Positions 56,828-64,000 of a stretch of DNA of 64,000 nt are shown in pieces. The position numbers and the translations under genes were made by a program. Numbering within the stretch: the first letter of the stretch is position 1; each line of letters opens with the position of its first letter. The stretch comes from Vibrio sp. UCD-FRSSP16_30 (GTDB lineage: Bacteria > Pseudomonadota > Gammaproteobacteria > Enterobacterales > Vibrionaceae), in NCBI RefSeq assembly GCF_001676025.1, contig NZ_LZFW01000001.1, positions 1 through 64,000 of the forward strand, written 5' to 3'. A model generated the notes under the pieces. It saw nothing but the letters and a program-made list of their open reading frames with translations, had not been told where the DNA came from and ran no database searches.

Positions 56828-58930
56828 ATGAGTTATTTAGCGTTAGCGCGAAAATGGCGACCTAAGCAATTTAAAGAAGTTGTTGGTCAAGAGCATGTTT
56901 TAACCGCGTTAGAAAATGCCCTTGATCAAAACCGACTCCATCACGCTTATCTGTTAAGTGGCACCCGAGGTGTGGGTAAAACAACGATAGGGCGATTGCT
57001 TGCCAAAGGTTTAAATTGTGAAACCGGTATTACCGCAACCCCTTGTGGTGTGTGCCAAAGCTGTATTGAAATTGATCAAGGACGTTTTGTTGATCTTTTA
57101 GAAATAGATGCTGCGTCTCGAACCAAAGTGGAAGATACTCGTGATCTTTTAGATAACGTTCAGTACAAACCGGCGCGTGGTCGTTTTAAGGTTTATCTCA
57201 TCGATGAAGTGCATATGTTGTCAAAACATAGCTTTAATGCACTCTTAAAAACCCTTGAAGAGCCACCAGAATACGTTAAGTTTTTGCTGGCCACGACCGA
57301 TCCACAAAAATTGCCAGTCACGATCTTATCTCGTTGTTTGCAGTTTCATCTAAAACCGATCACAGTCGAAAACATTCATCAGCAACTTGAGCATGTACTT
57401 GAGCAAGAAGGCGTCAGTCGTGAAGACCGCGCGCTTGGAATGCTTGCCCATGCCGCTGACGGCAGTATGCGTGATGCCTTGAGTCTAGCTGATCAAGCGA
57501 TAGCGTTAGGTAATGGCTCTGTAGTGACGACTCAAGTCTCTGCCATGCTAGGGACGCTCGACAGTGAACAAGCACTTTACCTAATTGATGCCTTAATTAA
57601 ACGACAGGCATCAGCCAGCCTTGCCGCGCTAGATCAATTGGCCGCTAATGGCGTTAGTTGGAATGGGCTATTACAAGAGTTGGCAATGCAGTTACATCGT
57701 ATTGCGATGTATCAAGTATTACCTGCCACTTTAGACCCATCGCATCTTGATACAGAAAGAGTGCAGCATCTTGCAGGTGAAATGTCACCTCAAGAAGTAC
57801 AGCTTTACTATCAGATTGCATTGAAAGGGCGCAAAGAGCTTTCAATGGCTCCGACTGAGAGAGCAGGGGCTGAGATGACCTTGCTACGCATGCTTGCATT
57901 TAGCCCTAAAGCAGAATCCTTAGCGAATACTATTTCCACACACAGTGTTGCTCCGGCTGCATCAGTGCAATCATTGCCTGTGGTTGATACTACGCCGGCG
58001 ATGGAACGACCATCACCGGTACAGCAAGCTAAAAAAGTGCTTGAGCAACCGCAAAGAACGACGCCTGTTGTGGATTCATCGATTAATCGCCAGCCGGTGA
58101 TCGAAAGCCCTGAGCATCCGTCAGTTTCGGATCTTGCAGATAGCCGTTCAAATAGCCCGGCACATGTGCCGGAAAGTACTGGTGTTAGTCATACTGCAGC
58201 GCCAAACGAAACGGTGAAGAGTCCTCTGGTTGGATTGCGTCATCAGCTTCGCTCTAAAAGACAAAGCAAGTCATCATCGCAAGGTGACAGTGCAAAAAAG
58301 GGTGAAGCAACACAGACCAAGATGACGAAAAAAGAGAGTGTTTTACAGCGAGTGACGCAACAGCATCCTCCTAAAGCACCCTCAGAGTCAGTGTTGCAGC
58401 AAAAAGTGGATACCAGCGGTCAGCCGTATCAATGGCAAGCATCAAAACCACTACAAGCAGAACAGAAAAAACCTAGCCTAACGCCAGCGTTATTAAAAAA
58501 AGCGTTAGAGCATGAGAAAACGCCAGATATGGTGAATAAGCTGCTTGAAGAGTCAGTGACTCAAGACAGTTGGTGCGCACTAATCGCCAAATTAAACACG
58601 GCGAAATTGGTGGAACAGTTGGCGCTAAACTCTTATTACGAAGAAAAAGAAGACGCTATTGTGTTGCATTTAAGATCCAGTCAAAAGCATCTTAATAGTG
58701 ACAAATCACGTCTTGAATTAATTGAAGCATTAACTCAAGTAACCGGTGAGACACGTCCTCTTAGCGTTCAGATTGATGAGCAAGGACAAACACCGTTAGA
58801 GTTGCGAGAAACCTTGTACCAAGGAAAACTTGAGCAAGCGTTTCAAAGTTTGGATAATGATGAACACATCAAGTTTATTGAAGCTCGCTTTTCTGCAGAG
58901 CTTGATAGAGAAAGTGTTCGTCCTATTTAG
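56828..58930 (+). CDS. dnaX: DnaX, DNA polymerase III tau subunit (and gamma by frameshift)
   Basis: DnaX is the clamp-loader ATPase; tau also binds the polymerase core and DnaB. The 700-residue tau has Walker A GTRGVGKTT (residues ~45-53), a four-Cys zinc module (CETGITATPCGVCQSC, ~64-79), Walker B LIDEVHML and an SRC arginine finger. A Pro/Gln/Ser-rich linker (~370-560) precedes the polymerase-binding C-terminus (~560-700). Codons 489-491 (GCA AAA AAG) contain the slippery site A AAA AAG; a -1 shift adds Gly and stops, giving a 492-residue gamma. Followed closely by ybaB and recR. Confidence 0.96.
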   Translation: MSYLALARKWRPKQFKEVVGQEHVLTALENALDQNRLHHAYLLSGTRGVGKTTIGRLLAKGLNCETGITATPCGVCQSCIEIDQGRFVDLLEIDAASRTKVEDTRDLLDNVQYKPARGRFKVYLIDEVHMLSKHSFNALLKTLEEPPEYVKFLLATTDPQKLPVTILSRCLQFHLKPITVENIHQQLEHVLEQEGVSREDRALGMLAHAADGSMRDALSLADQAIALGNGSVVTTQVSAMLGTLDSEQALYLIDALIKRQASASLAALDQLAANGVSWNGLLQELAMQLHRIAMYQVLPATLDPSHLDTERVQHLAGEMSPQEVQLYYQIALKGRKELSMAPTERAGAEMTLLRMLAFSPKAESLANTISTHSVAPAASVQSLPVVDTTPAMERPSPVQQAKKVLEQPQRTTPVVDSSINRQPVIESPEHPSVSDLADSRSNSPAHVPESTGVSHTAAPNETVKSPLVGLRHQLRSKRQSKSSSQGDSAKKGEATQTKMTKKESVLQRVTQQHPPKAPSESVLQQKVDTSGQPYQWQASKPLQAEQKKPSLTPALLKKALEHEKTPDMVNKLLEESVTQDSWCALIAKLNTAKLVEQLALNSYYEEKEDAIVLHLRSSQKHLNSDKSRLELIEALTQVTGETRPLSVQIDEQGQTPLELRETLYQGKLEQAFQSLDNDEHIKFIEARFSAELDRESVRPI
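58280..58305 (+). other. dnaX programmed -1 frameshift site
   Basis: The heptamer AAAAAAG (58294-58300) is in the A AAA AAG phase needed for tandem -1 slippage on lysine codons. In the -1 frame the next codons are GGG and TGA (58303-58305), the same arrangement as GAG TGA in E. coli dnaX. A Shine-Dalgarno-like AAGGTGA (58281-58287) lies six bases upstream of the heptamer. A clear downstream stem-loop was not identified. Confidence 0.78.
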
Positions 58931-59005
58931 GGTTGAAATGGTCGGGCTTAGACCCCATTTCGATTGATATAATAATTACTACCGATATCAAAAGAGAGAT
59001 TCAGA

Positions 59006-59335
59006 ATGTTTGGAAAAGGCGGTATGGGCAACCTAATGAAGCAAGCCCAGCAAATGCAAGATCGTATGGCTAAAGTTCAAGACGAAATTGCACAAATGGA
59101 AGTGACCGGAGAATCTGGTGCTGGCCTTGTAAAGATCACCATTACTGGTAGCCACAATGTCCGTCGTGTTGACATTGATGAAAGCCTAATGGAAGACGAC
59201 AAAGAAATGCTAGAAGATTTGATTGCAGCAGCATTCAATGATGCAGCGCGTCGTGTTGAAGAAACTCAAAAAGAAAAAATGGCTTCAGTGACTGGCGGTA
59301 TGCAATTACCACCAGGCATGAAAATGCCATTCTAA
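59006..59335 (+). CDS. ybaB: YbaB/EbfC nucleoid-associated protein
   Basis: This 109-residue protein belongs to the YbaB/EbfC family of small dimeric DNA-binding proteins. It has the N-terminal [20 protein letters not shown] (residues 1-20) and the C-terminal helix ending in [12 protein letters not shown]. It sits between dnaX and recR, as in most bacteria, and may help recombination repair or nucleoid organisation. An AGAGAGA ribosome binding site is present. Confidence 0.94.
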   Translation: MFGKGGMGNLMKQAQQMQDRMAKVQDEIAQMEVTGESGAGLVKITITGSHNVRRVDIDESLMEDDKEMLEDLIAAAFNDAARRVEETQKEKMASVTGGMQLPPGMKMPF

Positions 59336-59347
59336 GACGCGAATTAA

Positions 59348-59947
59348 ATGCGTACCAGTAATATGCTGGAGCAATTAATGGAGGCCTTACGTTGTCTACC
59401 TGGGGTTGGCCCCAAGTCGGCGCAGCGTATGGCCTTTCATTTATTGCAGAGAGACAGAAGTGGTGGGGTTAAACTTGCTGATGCTCTTAGCCAAGCGATG
59501 ACCGAAGTTGGTCATTGTAATGAATGCCGAACGTTTACCGAAAACGATATTTGCAATATATGTAGCAACCCTAAAAGGCAAAAAACTGGACAGATTTGTG
59601 TAGTGGAAAGCCCAGCAGATATTGCAGCAGTTGAGGCAACCGGTCAATATTCAGGTTTGTACTTTGTTTTGATGGGGCATTTATCCCCTCTTGATGGTAT
59701 CGGTCCTAGTGATATCGGTTTAGATAAATTGGACTTTAAACTCCAAGAAGGTGAAGTGGCGGAAGTCATTCTAGCGACTAACCCTACGGTCGAAGGTGAA
59801 GCGACTGCGCAGTATATTGCTGAGCTTTGTCATATCCATCAAGTGAGTGCATCACGTATTGCCCATGGCGTCCCGGTTGGTGGAGAGTTAGAGTTAGTTG
59901 ATGGTACAACCCTCTCTCACTCTTTATTAGGGCGACATAAGCTGTAA
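59348..59947 (+). CDS. recR: RecR recombination mediator
   Basis: RecR works with RecO and RecF to load RecA at gapped DNA. The 199-residue protein has an N-terminal HhH motif ([17 protein letters not shown], residues ~16-32), a four-Cys zinc finger (CNEC...CNIC, ~57-72) and a Toprim domain ([17 protein letters not shown] ~80-96, with [15 protein letters not shown]). Length is typical. Its stop codon TAA overlaps the first base of a 162-bp repeat. Confidence 0.96.
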   Translation: MRTSNMLEQLMEALRCLPGVGPKSAQRMAFHLLQRDRSGGVKLADALSQAMTEVGHCNECRTFTENDICNICSNPKRQKTGQICVVESPADIAAVEATGQYSGLYFVLMGHLSPLDGIGPSDIGLDKLDFKLQEGEVAEVILATNPTVEGEATAQYIAELCHIHQVSASRIAHGVPVGGELELVDGTTLSHSLLGRHKL

Positions 59948-60108
59948 TACCAATCGTACTAAATAACTGGTCATTCTAGCTTGTTAAAATACTCGATAAC
60001 TGCGTTAGAATTTTTGATTGTAGAATAACTACTTATCGAAAAATTCTGCCTTGTTTTCGAGTATTTTTCCTGCGCTATTTCTGATCACTTACTTAGTGTG
60101 ATTGGTAT
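59947..60108. repeat. 162-bp palindromic repeat, copy 3
   Basis: Same length and structure as the copies at 30058 and 35181, with ATACCAAT...ATTGGTAT ends and compensating changes in the inner arms: AATACTCGATAAC opposite TTTTCGAGTATTT, where copy 1 has AACACTTGATAAC opposite TTCTCAAGTGTTT. The paired changes support selection or copying of the folded form. Confidence 0.87.
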
Positions 60109-60123
60109 AAAATCGAACCAATA

Positions 60124-60159
60124 AAAAGGCCGTTTAGTTTTTGACTAAACGGCCTTTTC
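60124..60159. terminator. Bidirectional terminator between recR and aqpZ
   Basis: AAAAGGCCGTTTAGT (60124-60138) pairs perfectly with ACTAAACGGCCTTTT (60144-60158). It serves recR on the plus strand and aqpZ on the minus strand. Confidence 0.9.
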
Positions 60160-60178
60160 TATCTCTATGAGATTGGTA

Positions 60179-60862
60179 TTATTCTTTTCCAGCTACGGCT
60201 TTATACACGATTGCACCGATAATACCGCCGATAATAGGGGCAACCCAGAATAGCCATAATTGGCTAAGTGCGTAATCACCTACATACACAGCAACCGCCG
60301 TACTACGAGCTGGGTTAACAGAAGTGTTGGTTACCGGAATACTGATAAGGTGGATTAGGGTTAAGCAAAGGCCAATGGCAAGTGGTGCCAAACCTGCTGG
60401 AGCGCGTTTATCGGTTGCGCCCATAATCACAAACAAGAATACCGCAGTTAGGGTGATTTCAGTCACCAGTGCCGCTAGCATGCTGTAACCGTGCGGAGAG
60501 TGCTCTCCATAACCATTGGTTGCGAAGCCACCAATATCCGCGCCCGCTTTACCAGTGGCAATGATGTATAAAACGCCACCCGCAATGATGCCACCAATTA
60601 CTTGGGCAACGATGTAAGGGACAACCTCTTTAGCTTCATGACGACCGCCCGCCCAAAGCCCAATTGTAATTGCGGGGTTTAGGTGACAACCTGAGATATG
60701 ACCAATAGCAAACGCCATAGTCACCACTGTTAAACCGAATGCAAGAGCGACACCTAGGTATCCAATACCTAAATCTGGAATGCCAGCCGCTAACACTGCA
60801 CTACCACAACCGCCTAGCACTAACCAAAATGTGCCAATTAGCTCAGCCATGTACTTATTCAT
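60179..60862 (-). CDS. aqpZ: AqpZ, aquaporin Z
   Basis: AqpZ is a tetrameric water channel of the inner membrane. The 227-residue MIP-family protein has six membrane helices and both NPA boxes, [10 protein letters not shown] (residues ~61-70) and [10 protein letters not shown] (~182-191). The selectivity-filter Arg follows the second NPA (NPARS), and the His in [13 protein letters not shown] fits the water-specific type rather than glycerol facilitators. AGGAC lies before the ATG. Confidence 0.95.
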   Translation of the reverse strand: MNKYMAELIGTFWLVLGGCGSAVLAAGIPDLGIGYLGVALAFGLTVVTMAFAIGHISGCHLNPAITIGLWAGGRHEAKEVVPYIVAQVIGGIIAGGVLYIIATGKAGADIGGFATNGYGEHSPHGYSMLAALVTEITLTAVFLFVIMGATDKRAPAGLAPLAIGLCLTLIHLISIPVTNTSVNPARSTAVAVYVGDYALSQLWLFWVAPIIGGIIGAIVYKAVAGKE

Positions 60863-60945
60863 AAAACGTCCTTTGAATCTGATTGAGTTCTGAACTAAAA
60901 ATATACGCTATTTGCCATATAGGCAAAGTTTCCGTGGATATTTAT

Positions 60946-61197
60946 TCAGGCGGTAATGTATTCAAGTTCTGTAAGGATCTCAATAGCTTGTTTGGCGTTT
61001 TCACCGCAAACCCATTTTGCAGCTTTGAAATCATGGCAAACATCAGGACGTTCTTTTTTGCCAAATAGCTTGCATAGATTGTCATCGGTGAGTTGTTTAC
61101 AACGCTCACCTGCTTTTTTCCCATGTGGGTGTAGCGGGAAACTACTAGAGATACTGGGTGCAATACAGCACGCCCCGCAATACAGTCGACATTCCAT
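60946..61197 (-). CDS. YkgJ-type cysteine-cluster protein
   Basis: The 83-residue protein starts MECRLYCGACCIAPSISS and carries the CxxCxxCC-type zinc/iron-chelating signature, with further Cys at ERCKQL, NLCKLFG, DVCHDF and WVCGEN. It matches the YkgJ/UPF0153 family; biochemical function is unknown. The ATG at 61197 is chosen because it gives the family N-terminus. A longer frame from 61268 on the minus strand is in a different phase. Divergent from the YcgN-type gene 171 bases away, which carries the same domain. Confidence 0.85.
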   Translation of the reverse strand: MECRLYCGACCIAPSISSSFPLHPHGKKAGERCKQLTDDNLCKLFGKKERPDVCHDFKAAKWVCGENAKQAIEILTELEYITA

Positions 61198-61368
61198 ACA
61201 GTTGTTCTCAAAGATTTAAAGGGAGGATTATCGCCATATTTACTAGGATTGAAAGAAGTTTTACTCAAACAGTGAAAACTATACTTGTAAGCCTTTGATT
61301 ATCGTTTGTGCTTGTATTTTAGGCGTCAAATAGGTATAAAACGCCTCCAAGTTCACGACGGTAAATTA

Positions 61369-61818
61369 ATGATGACTTCTCCATTTTGGCAAACAAAAAC
61401 CCTAGAACAAATGAGCGAACAAGAATGGGAAGCTCTTTGTGATGGCTGTGGTAAGTGTTGCCTGCACAAATTAATGGATGAAGACAGCGATGAAGTTTAT
61501 TACACCAATGTGGCGTGTAGCTGGTTGAACAGCAAAACCTGCAGCTGTAAAGATTATGAAAATCGTTTTGAGTCAGGAGAGGAGTGTCTCAAACTGACTC
61601 GTGATAAAATTCATGAGTTTCATTGGCTCCCAGAAACCTGCGCTTATCGTCTGCTTTCCGAAGGTAAAACATTGCCACAGTGGCATCCACTGATCACCGG
61701 CTCCAAGTCTGCTATGCATGCCGCAGGCGAAAGTGTTCGCAATAAAGTGGTTTACGAAATTGATGTGATAGATTGGCAGGATCACATATTAAATCTGCCG
61801 GATAGATATAAGAAATAG
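61369..61818 (+). CDS. ycgN: YcgN family cysteine-cluster protein
   Basis: The protein (149 residues from this ATG) has the CxxCxxCC signature [16 protein letters not shown] (residues ~23-38) and more Cys at [19 protein letters not shown] and TCAYRL, as in the YcgN/UPF0260 family. The frame is open from 61306, but [12 protein letters not shown] is the usual family start and gives the usual length. Function is unknown; the cysteines suggest metal binding. It ends at a strong bidirectional terminator. Confidence 0.88.
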   Translation: MMTSPFWQTKTLEQMSEQEWEALCDGCGKCCLHKLMDEDSDEVYYTNVACSWLNSKTCSCKDYENRFESGEECLKLTRDKIHEFHWLPETCAYRLLSEGKTLPQWHPLITGSKSAMHAAGESVRNKVVYEIDVIDWQDHILNLPDRYKK

Positions 61819-61870
61819 AACGGTTTTTCTGTTATTGATTGACTGAAAAAATCGTGAATAGATTGAATTA

Positions 61871-61907
61871 AAAAGAGGCTAAGATGAAACTCATCTTAGC
61901 CTCTTTT
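61871..61907. terminator. Bidirectional terminator between ycgN and the protease partner gene
   Basis: A 17-base perfect stem, AAAAGAGGCTAAGATGA (61871-61887) with TCATCTTAGCCTCTTTT (61891-61907), and a three-base loop. Serves both converging genes. Confidence 0.92.
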
Positions 61908-61921
61908 GGATCATGCTTTTA

Positions 61922-62326
61922 TTATTGCGCGGCGACTTTATTGTTAGATGCGATATCAACTTGAGTCACACCTTCAACTGTCTTCAGTGTGGCTTGAAGA
62001 GCCAACAGATCCTGCTGCCCTGCATTGATCACCACCATATTACTCAGCGTATCTTTATCAACAGAAAGCACCAATTGAACATCAAACTGGTTAAGAGAAT
62101 CAAATAATTGCTGAGCATGCTCTTTTGCCACAGTAATGATCATTTCGCCACTGGCTTGATAACTCATGTGAGTCTCAGAGTCACGAATGACATCACCCGC
62201 ATAGATATGCTCTGTTTGTTGAAAACCATTACTGGTTTGTATTTGATAAGCTGCCAACGCAGGTTGCGCTAGAAGCAGAGTCGTAGCAAGCATTGATACG
62301 CAAGGCAGTGTTAACGTTAACTTCAT
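61922..62326 (-). CDS. Small secreted protein, probable external chaperone/inhibitor of the adjacent serine protease
   Basis: The product is 134 residues from the ATG at 62326, with AAAGGAG eight bases before it, and a signal peptide cleaved after ALA (~residue 26). The frame extends upstream only through the protease gene. The C-terminal part (residues ~60-130) reads like a subtilisin propeptide (I9-like): strand MIITVA, helix, strand, strand MVVINA, helix LLALQATLKTVEGVTQVDIA, then a terminal tail. The start lies one base after the protease stop, so translation is coupled. In Aeromonas sobria the kexin-like protease ASP is followed by ORF2, its external chaperone, in the same order. Family resemblance is judged by eye; the role is inference. 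Confidence 0.65.
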   Translation of the reverse strand: MKLTLTLPCVSMLATTLLLAQPALAAYQIQTSNGFQQTEHIYAGDVIRDSETHMSYQASGEMIITVAKEHAQQLFDSLNQFDVQLVLSVDKDTLSNMVVINAGQQDLLALQATLKTVEGVTQVDIASNNKVAAQ

Positions 62327-62327
62327 T

Positions 62328-64000
62328 TTATGCTCCTTTGTTATCAGCATGGCCATTAATTTGGATAGACCAATTATGCATGATCCCTGGCGTACTATTG
62401 TTTGTCGCAACAATAAGATGGGAATGAACAAAATCTGCCGCGCTAGTACTGACGTTTTGTGAGTAGACTTTATCATTGGCATCGTACACTTTGAGTGTCC
62501 ATTGCCCTTGCATAGGCTCACCCCAGAACGTATTGATATCAAACGTAAACTGCAAATTATGCATACGGTACAGTGGATTAGCACTGACTAGTGGAATACC
62601 GTTGTATGGGTTTAATACAATGGCGTGCGTGCCTTTAGGCGAGATAAGCTCAACTTGTAGATCGTTAAGTCTCTCGTGATCAATGTTAACCTGTAATGAT
62701 ACGGTTTCGATTGTGCCGCTTTTATCTACTTTAAGTGTGTCAGTTAAACCTTTGGCACTTGCGTCAGGAATGGCTTTTTCTAACGGCTGTATTGGCTTGA
62801 CCGTTGGGTATTCAATTAATGGCCCTAAGGTATTTGATGGATAGGTTTTAGCCATCGCAATCGCTTTATCAATATCAATTAGACCAAAGCCGTAACGGTT
62901 ATTGAAATGCAGCCCAGCAGCATTGGTTATCCAACCATTTTGCGCAATTAAGTCACCATCTTTAAGCGCAAGCGTGACGCTTGGGCTATCGAGGTCAATT
63001 TGTTTGGCTGTATGCGCTAGGATATTACGAACATCACGCCATGAAAGATCATCATTTACTGAGAGAATATCGGCAACAGCGCCCGATACCACAGGTGTTG
63101 CCGCAGATGTTCCATCCATAGCAGCGTCATAATCACAGTTGGCGTTTTCTAGTAGTCTGCCTTGGTTAAATCCATCAACAAAGCTATCAACTACTGAGAA
63201 GTTGGCAAAGCCAGAGCTTTCGGTACAACCCATGACATCAGTGGTGATGATGCGTCCATAAGGTCTTTCACCACCCAGTCCAGAAATAAACATATTGGCA
63301 CCAGAGCCAGAATAGCTTGCCTGTTTACCTTGCGCGGTTACCGCGCCCACTACGGTTACATACGGAGAGTTTTGATAGAGGCTAAGCATGGCGCCTCTAA
63401 ACGGCAAACCGTGGTTAATTGTTTTTGGTGTCACTTGAGGATCAAATGTGCGGTAGTCAATCGCCTCTTTATCCGTCGGTTGATAATAACGTTCATCGGT
63501 CCACTCATAGCCTTGTTCGTTATTCGCGGAGGATTTTATATAGATAATGCCTTTACCATCAAAGCCTAATAGTGCGCCTTGTTTTGTTATACCCTTATGA
63601 ATTTGGTTGTACATGCAGATGGAGGCGTATTCATTGGCACAAAAACCAATGGAACCCCAGCTTTCATTGTAGATACGCGCAAGGCCATCTAAGGTTTGCT
63701 CATCAAGGTTTAAGGGGGCTACACCACTTGGTTTTACTGCTTTAGCAAAACCATGGCTTCTAGCAAAATCAAAGGCACTGGAGGTGGCATCTAGCATGTT
63801 AAAACTGATAATTTTGGCATCGGGCGCTACGCCACGTCCGCCTATATTATTCCAACCTTTTTCAGCGATGATACCGGCAACAGCAGTACCATGTCCGTTG
63901 ATAACCGGCATGATGTTAAACCCTGGCAGCAGGTTCATTGAGCCTTCACCTACGTTTAAATCAGGATGAGTGAGCTGTACACCATGGTCAACAACTGCAA
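62328..64000 (-). CDS. Kexin-like S8 serine protease with P-domain (5' end outside the window)
   Basis: The frame runs from beyond the right edge to 62328. Visible in order: the catalytic Asp in AVVDHGVQLTHPDL (codon 63989-63987), the His in NGHGTAVAGIIAE, and the Ser in DGTSAATPVVSGAVADIL. A C-terminal P/Homo B domain follows (about the last 145 residues, with LQVELISPKGTHAIVL and MQGQWTLKVYDAND). The P-domain and Asp motif place it in the proprotein-convertase (S8B) branch. Several Cys in the catalytic domain suggest disulphides, fitting secretion. The signal peptide and any propeptide are off the window. The next gene starts one base after its stop. Confidence 0.88.
   Translation of the reverse strand, partial: AVVDHGVQLTHPDLNVGEGSMNLLPGFNIMPVINGHGTAVAGIIAEKGWNNIGGRGVAPDAKIISFNMLDATSSAFDFARSHGFAKAVKPSGVAPLNLDEQTLDGLARIYNESWGSIGFCANEYASICMYNQIHKGITKQGALLGFDGKGIIYIKSSANNEQGYEWTDERYYQPTDKEAIDYRTFDPQVTPKTINHGLPFRGAMLSLYQNSPYVTVVGAVTAQGKQASYSGSGANMFISGLGGERPYGRIITTDVMGCTESSGFANFSVVDSFVDGFNQGRLLENANCDYDAAMDGTSAATPVVSGAVADILSVNDDLSWRDVRNILAHTAKQIDLDSPSVTLALKDGDLIAQNGWITNAAGLHFNNRYGFGLIDIDKAIAMAKTYPSNTLGPLIEYPTVKPIQPLEKAIPDASAKGLTDTLKVDKSGTIETVSLQVNIDHERLNDLQVELISPKGTHAIVLNPYNGIPLVSANPLYRMHNLQFTFDINTFWGEPMQGQWTLKVYDANDKVYSQNVSTSAADFVHSHLIVATNNSTPGIMHNWSIQINGHADNKGA

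Noticed and set aside
58328..58334. Second A-rich run in dnaX (AAAAAAG) as a frameshift site
   Set aside because: It is in the wrong phase (AAA AAA GAG preceded by G), so tandem -1 slippage would create a mismatch.
60942..61268. 108-codon frame overlapping the YkgJ-type gene on the same strand
   Set aside because: It is in another phase and has no family motif; the 83-residue frame carries the conserved cysteines.
61922..62584. 220-codon version of the small secreted protein
   Set aside because: The upstream 86 codons overlap the protease gene in another frame and show no protein-like features; the ATG at 62326 has the ribosome binding site and signal peptide.

Overview
The window looks like a chromosome segment from a marine member of the Vibrionaceae, most likely a Vibrio. 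The evidence is protein-level similarity to Vibrio proteins (an AphB-like LysR regulator, FadL, the DUF3379 anti-sigma candidate, a kexin-like protease with a separate chaperone-like partner), a moderately AT-rich composition, and gammaproteobacterial gene order (accD-folC-dedD-cvpA-purF; apt-dnaX-ybaB-recR; smrB, prmB and aroC close together). No rRNA, tRNA, CRISPR array or prophage was seen.

Layout. 1-295: the end of an IS21-family insertion sequence with the first codons of istA leaving the window on the minus strand. 266-11901: a tad/flp pilus assembly locus (tadV remnant, rcpC, rcpA, a CpaD/RcpB-like lipoprotein, tadZ, tadA, tadB, tadC, tadD, tadE, tadF, tadG, an OmpA-family protein). 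The IS cut off the start of the prepilin peptidase gene, and tadC carries a one-base frameshift, so the locus may be decaying. 12006-14591: an O-antigen-ligase-like membrane protein and a LysR regulator. 14839-21819: a complete System I cytochrome c maturation operon, ccmABCDEFGHI. 21891-26342: mlaA, a Tag-like DNA glycosylase, fadL and an ECF sigma/anti-sigma pair. 26640-30058: fadIJ. 30326-41787: a ThrE-like exporter, an insulinase-type protease, sixA, smrB, prmB, aroC, epmC, yfcL, an FMN reductase and mnmC. 41898-53203: fabB, pdxB, asd, fimV, truA, accD, folC, dedD, cvpA, purF. 53373-59947: aphB, an RssB-like response regulator, ybaN, apt, dnaX, ybaB, recR. 60179-64000: aqpZ, two CxxCxxCC cysteine-cluster proteins, and a kexin-like serine protease (5' end outside the window) translationally coupled to a small secreted protein.

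Themes. Fatty-acid metabolism recurs: fadL, fadIJ and fabB are all present, FadR-type operators are visible upstream of fadI and more weakly fadL and fabB, and the fabB 3' UTR sits where the Vibrio sRNA FarS arises. A PurR-like operator overlaps the cvpA-purF promoter. dnaX keeps a slippery site with a stop one codon later in the -1 frame, arranged as in E. coli. A 162-bp imperfect palindrome occurs three times, each time next to a stop codon, and a 67-bp perfect hairpin shares its ends. The least ordinary elements are the damaged tad locus, this repeat family, and the protease/partner pair at the right edge, which resembles the Aeromonas sobria ASP/ORF2 system.
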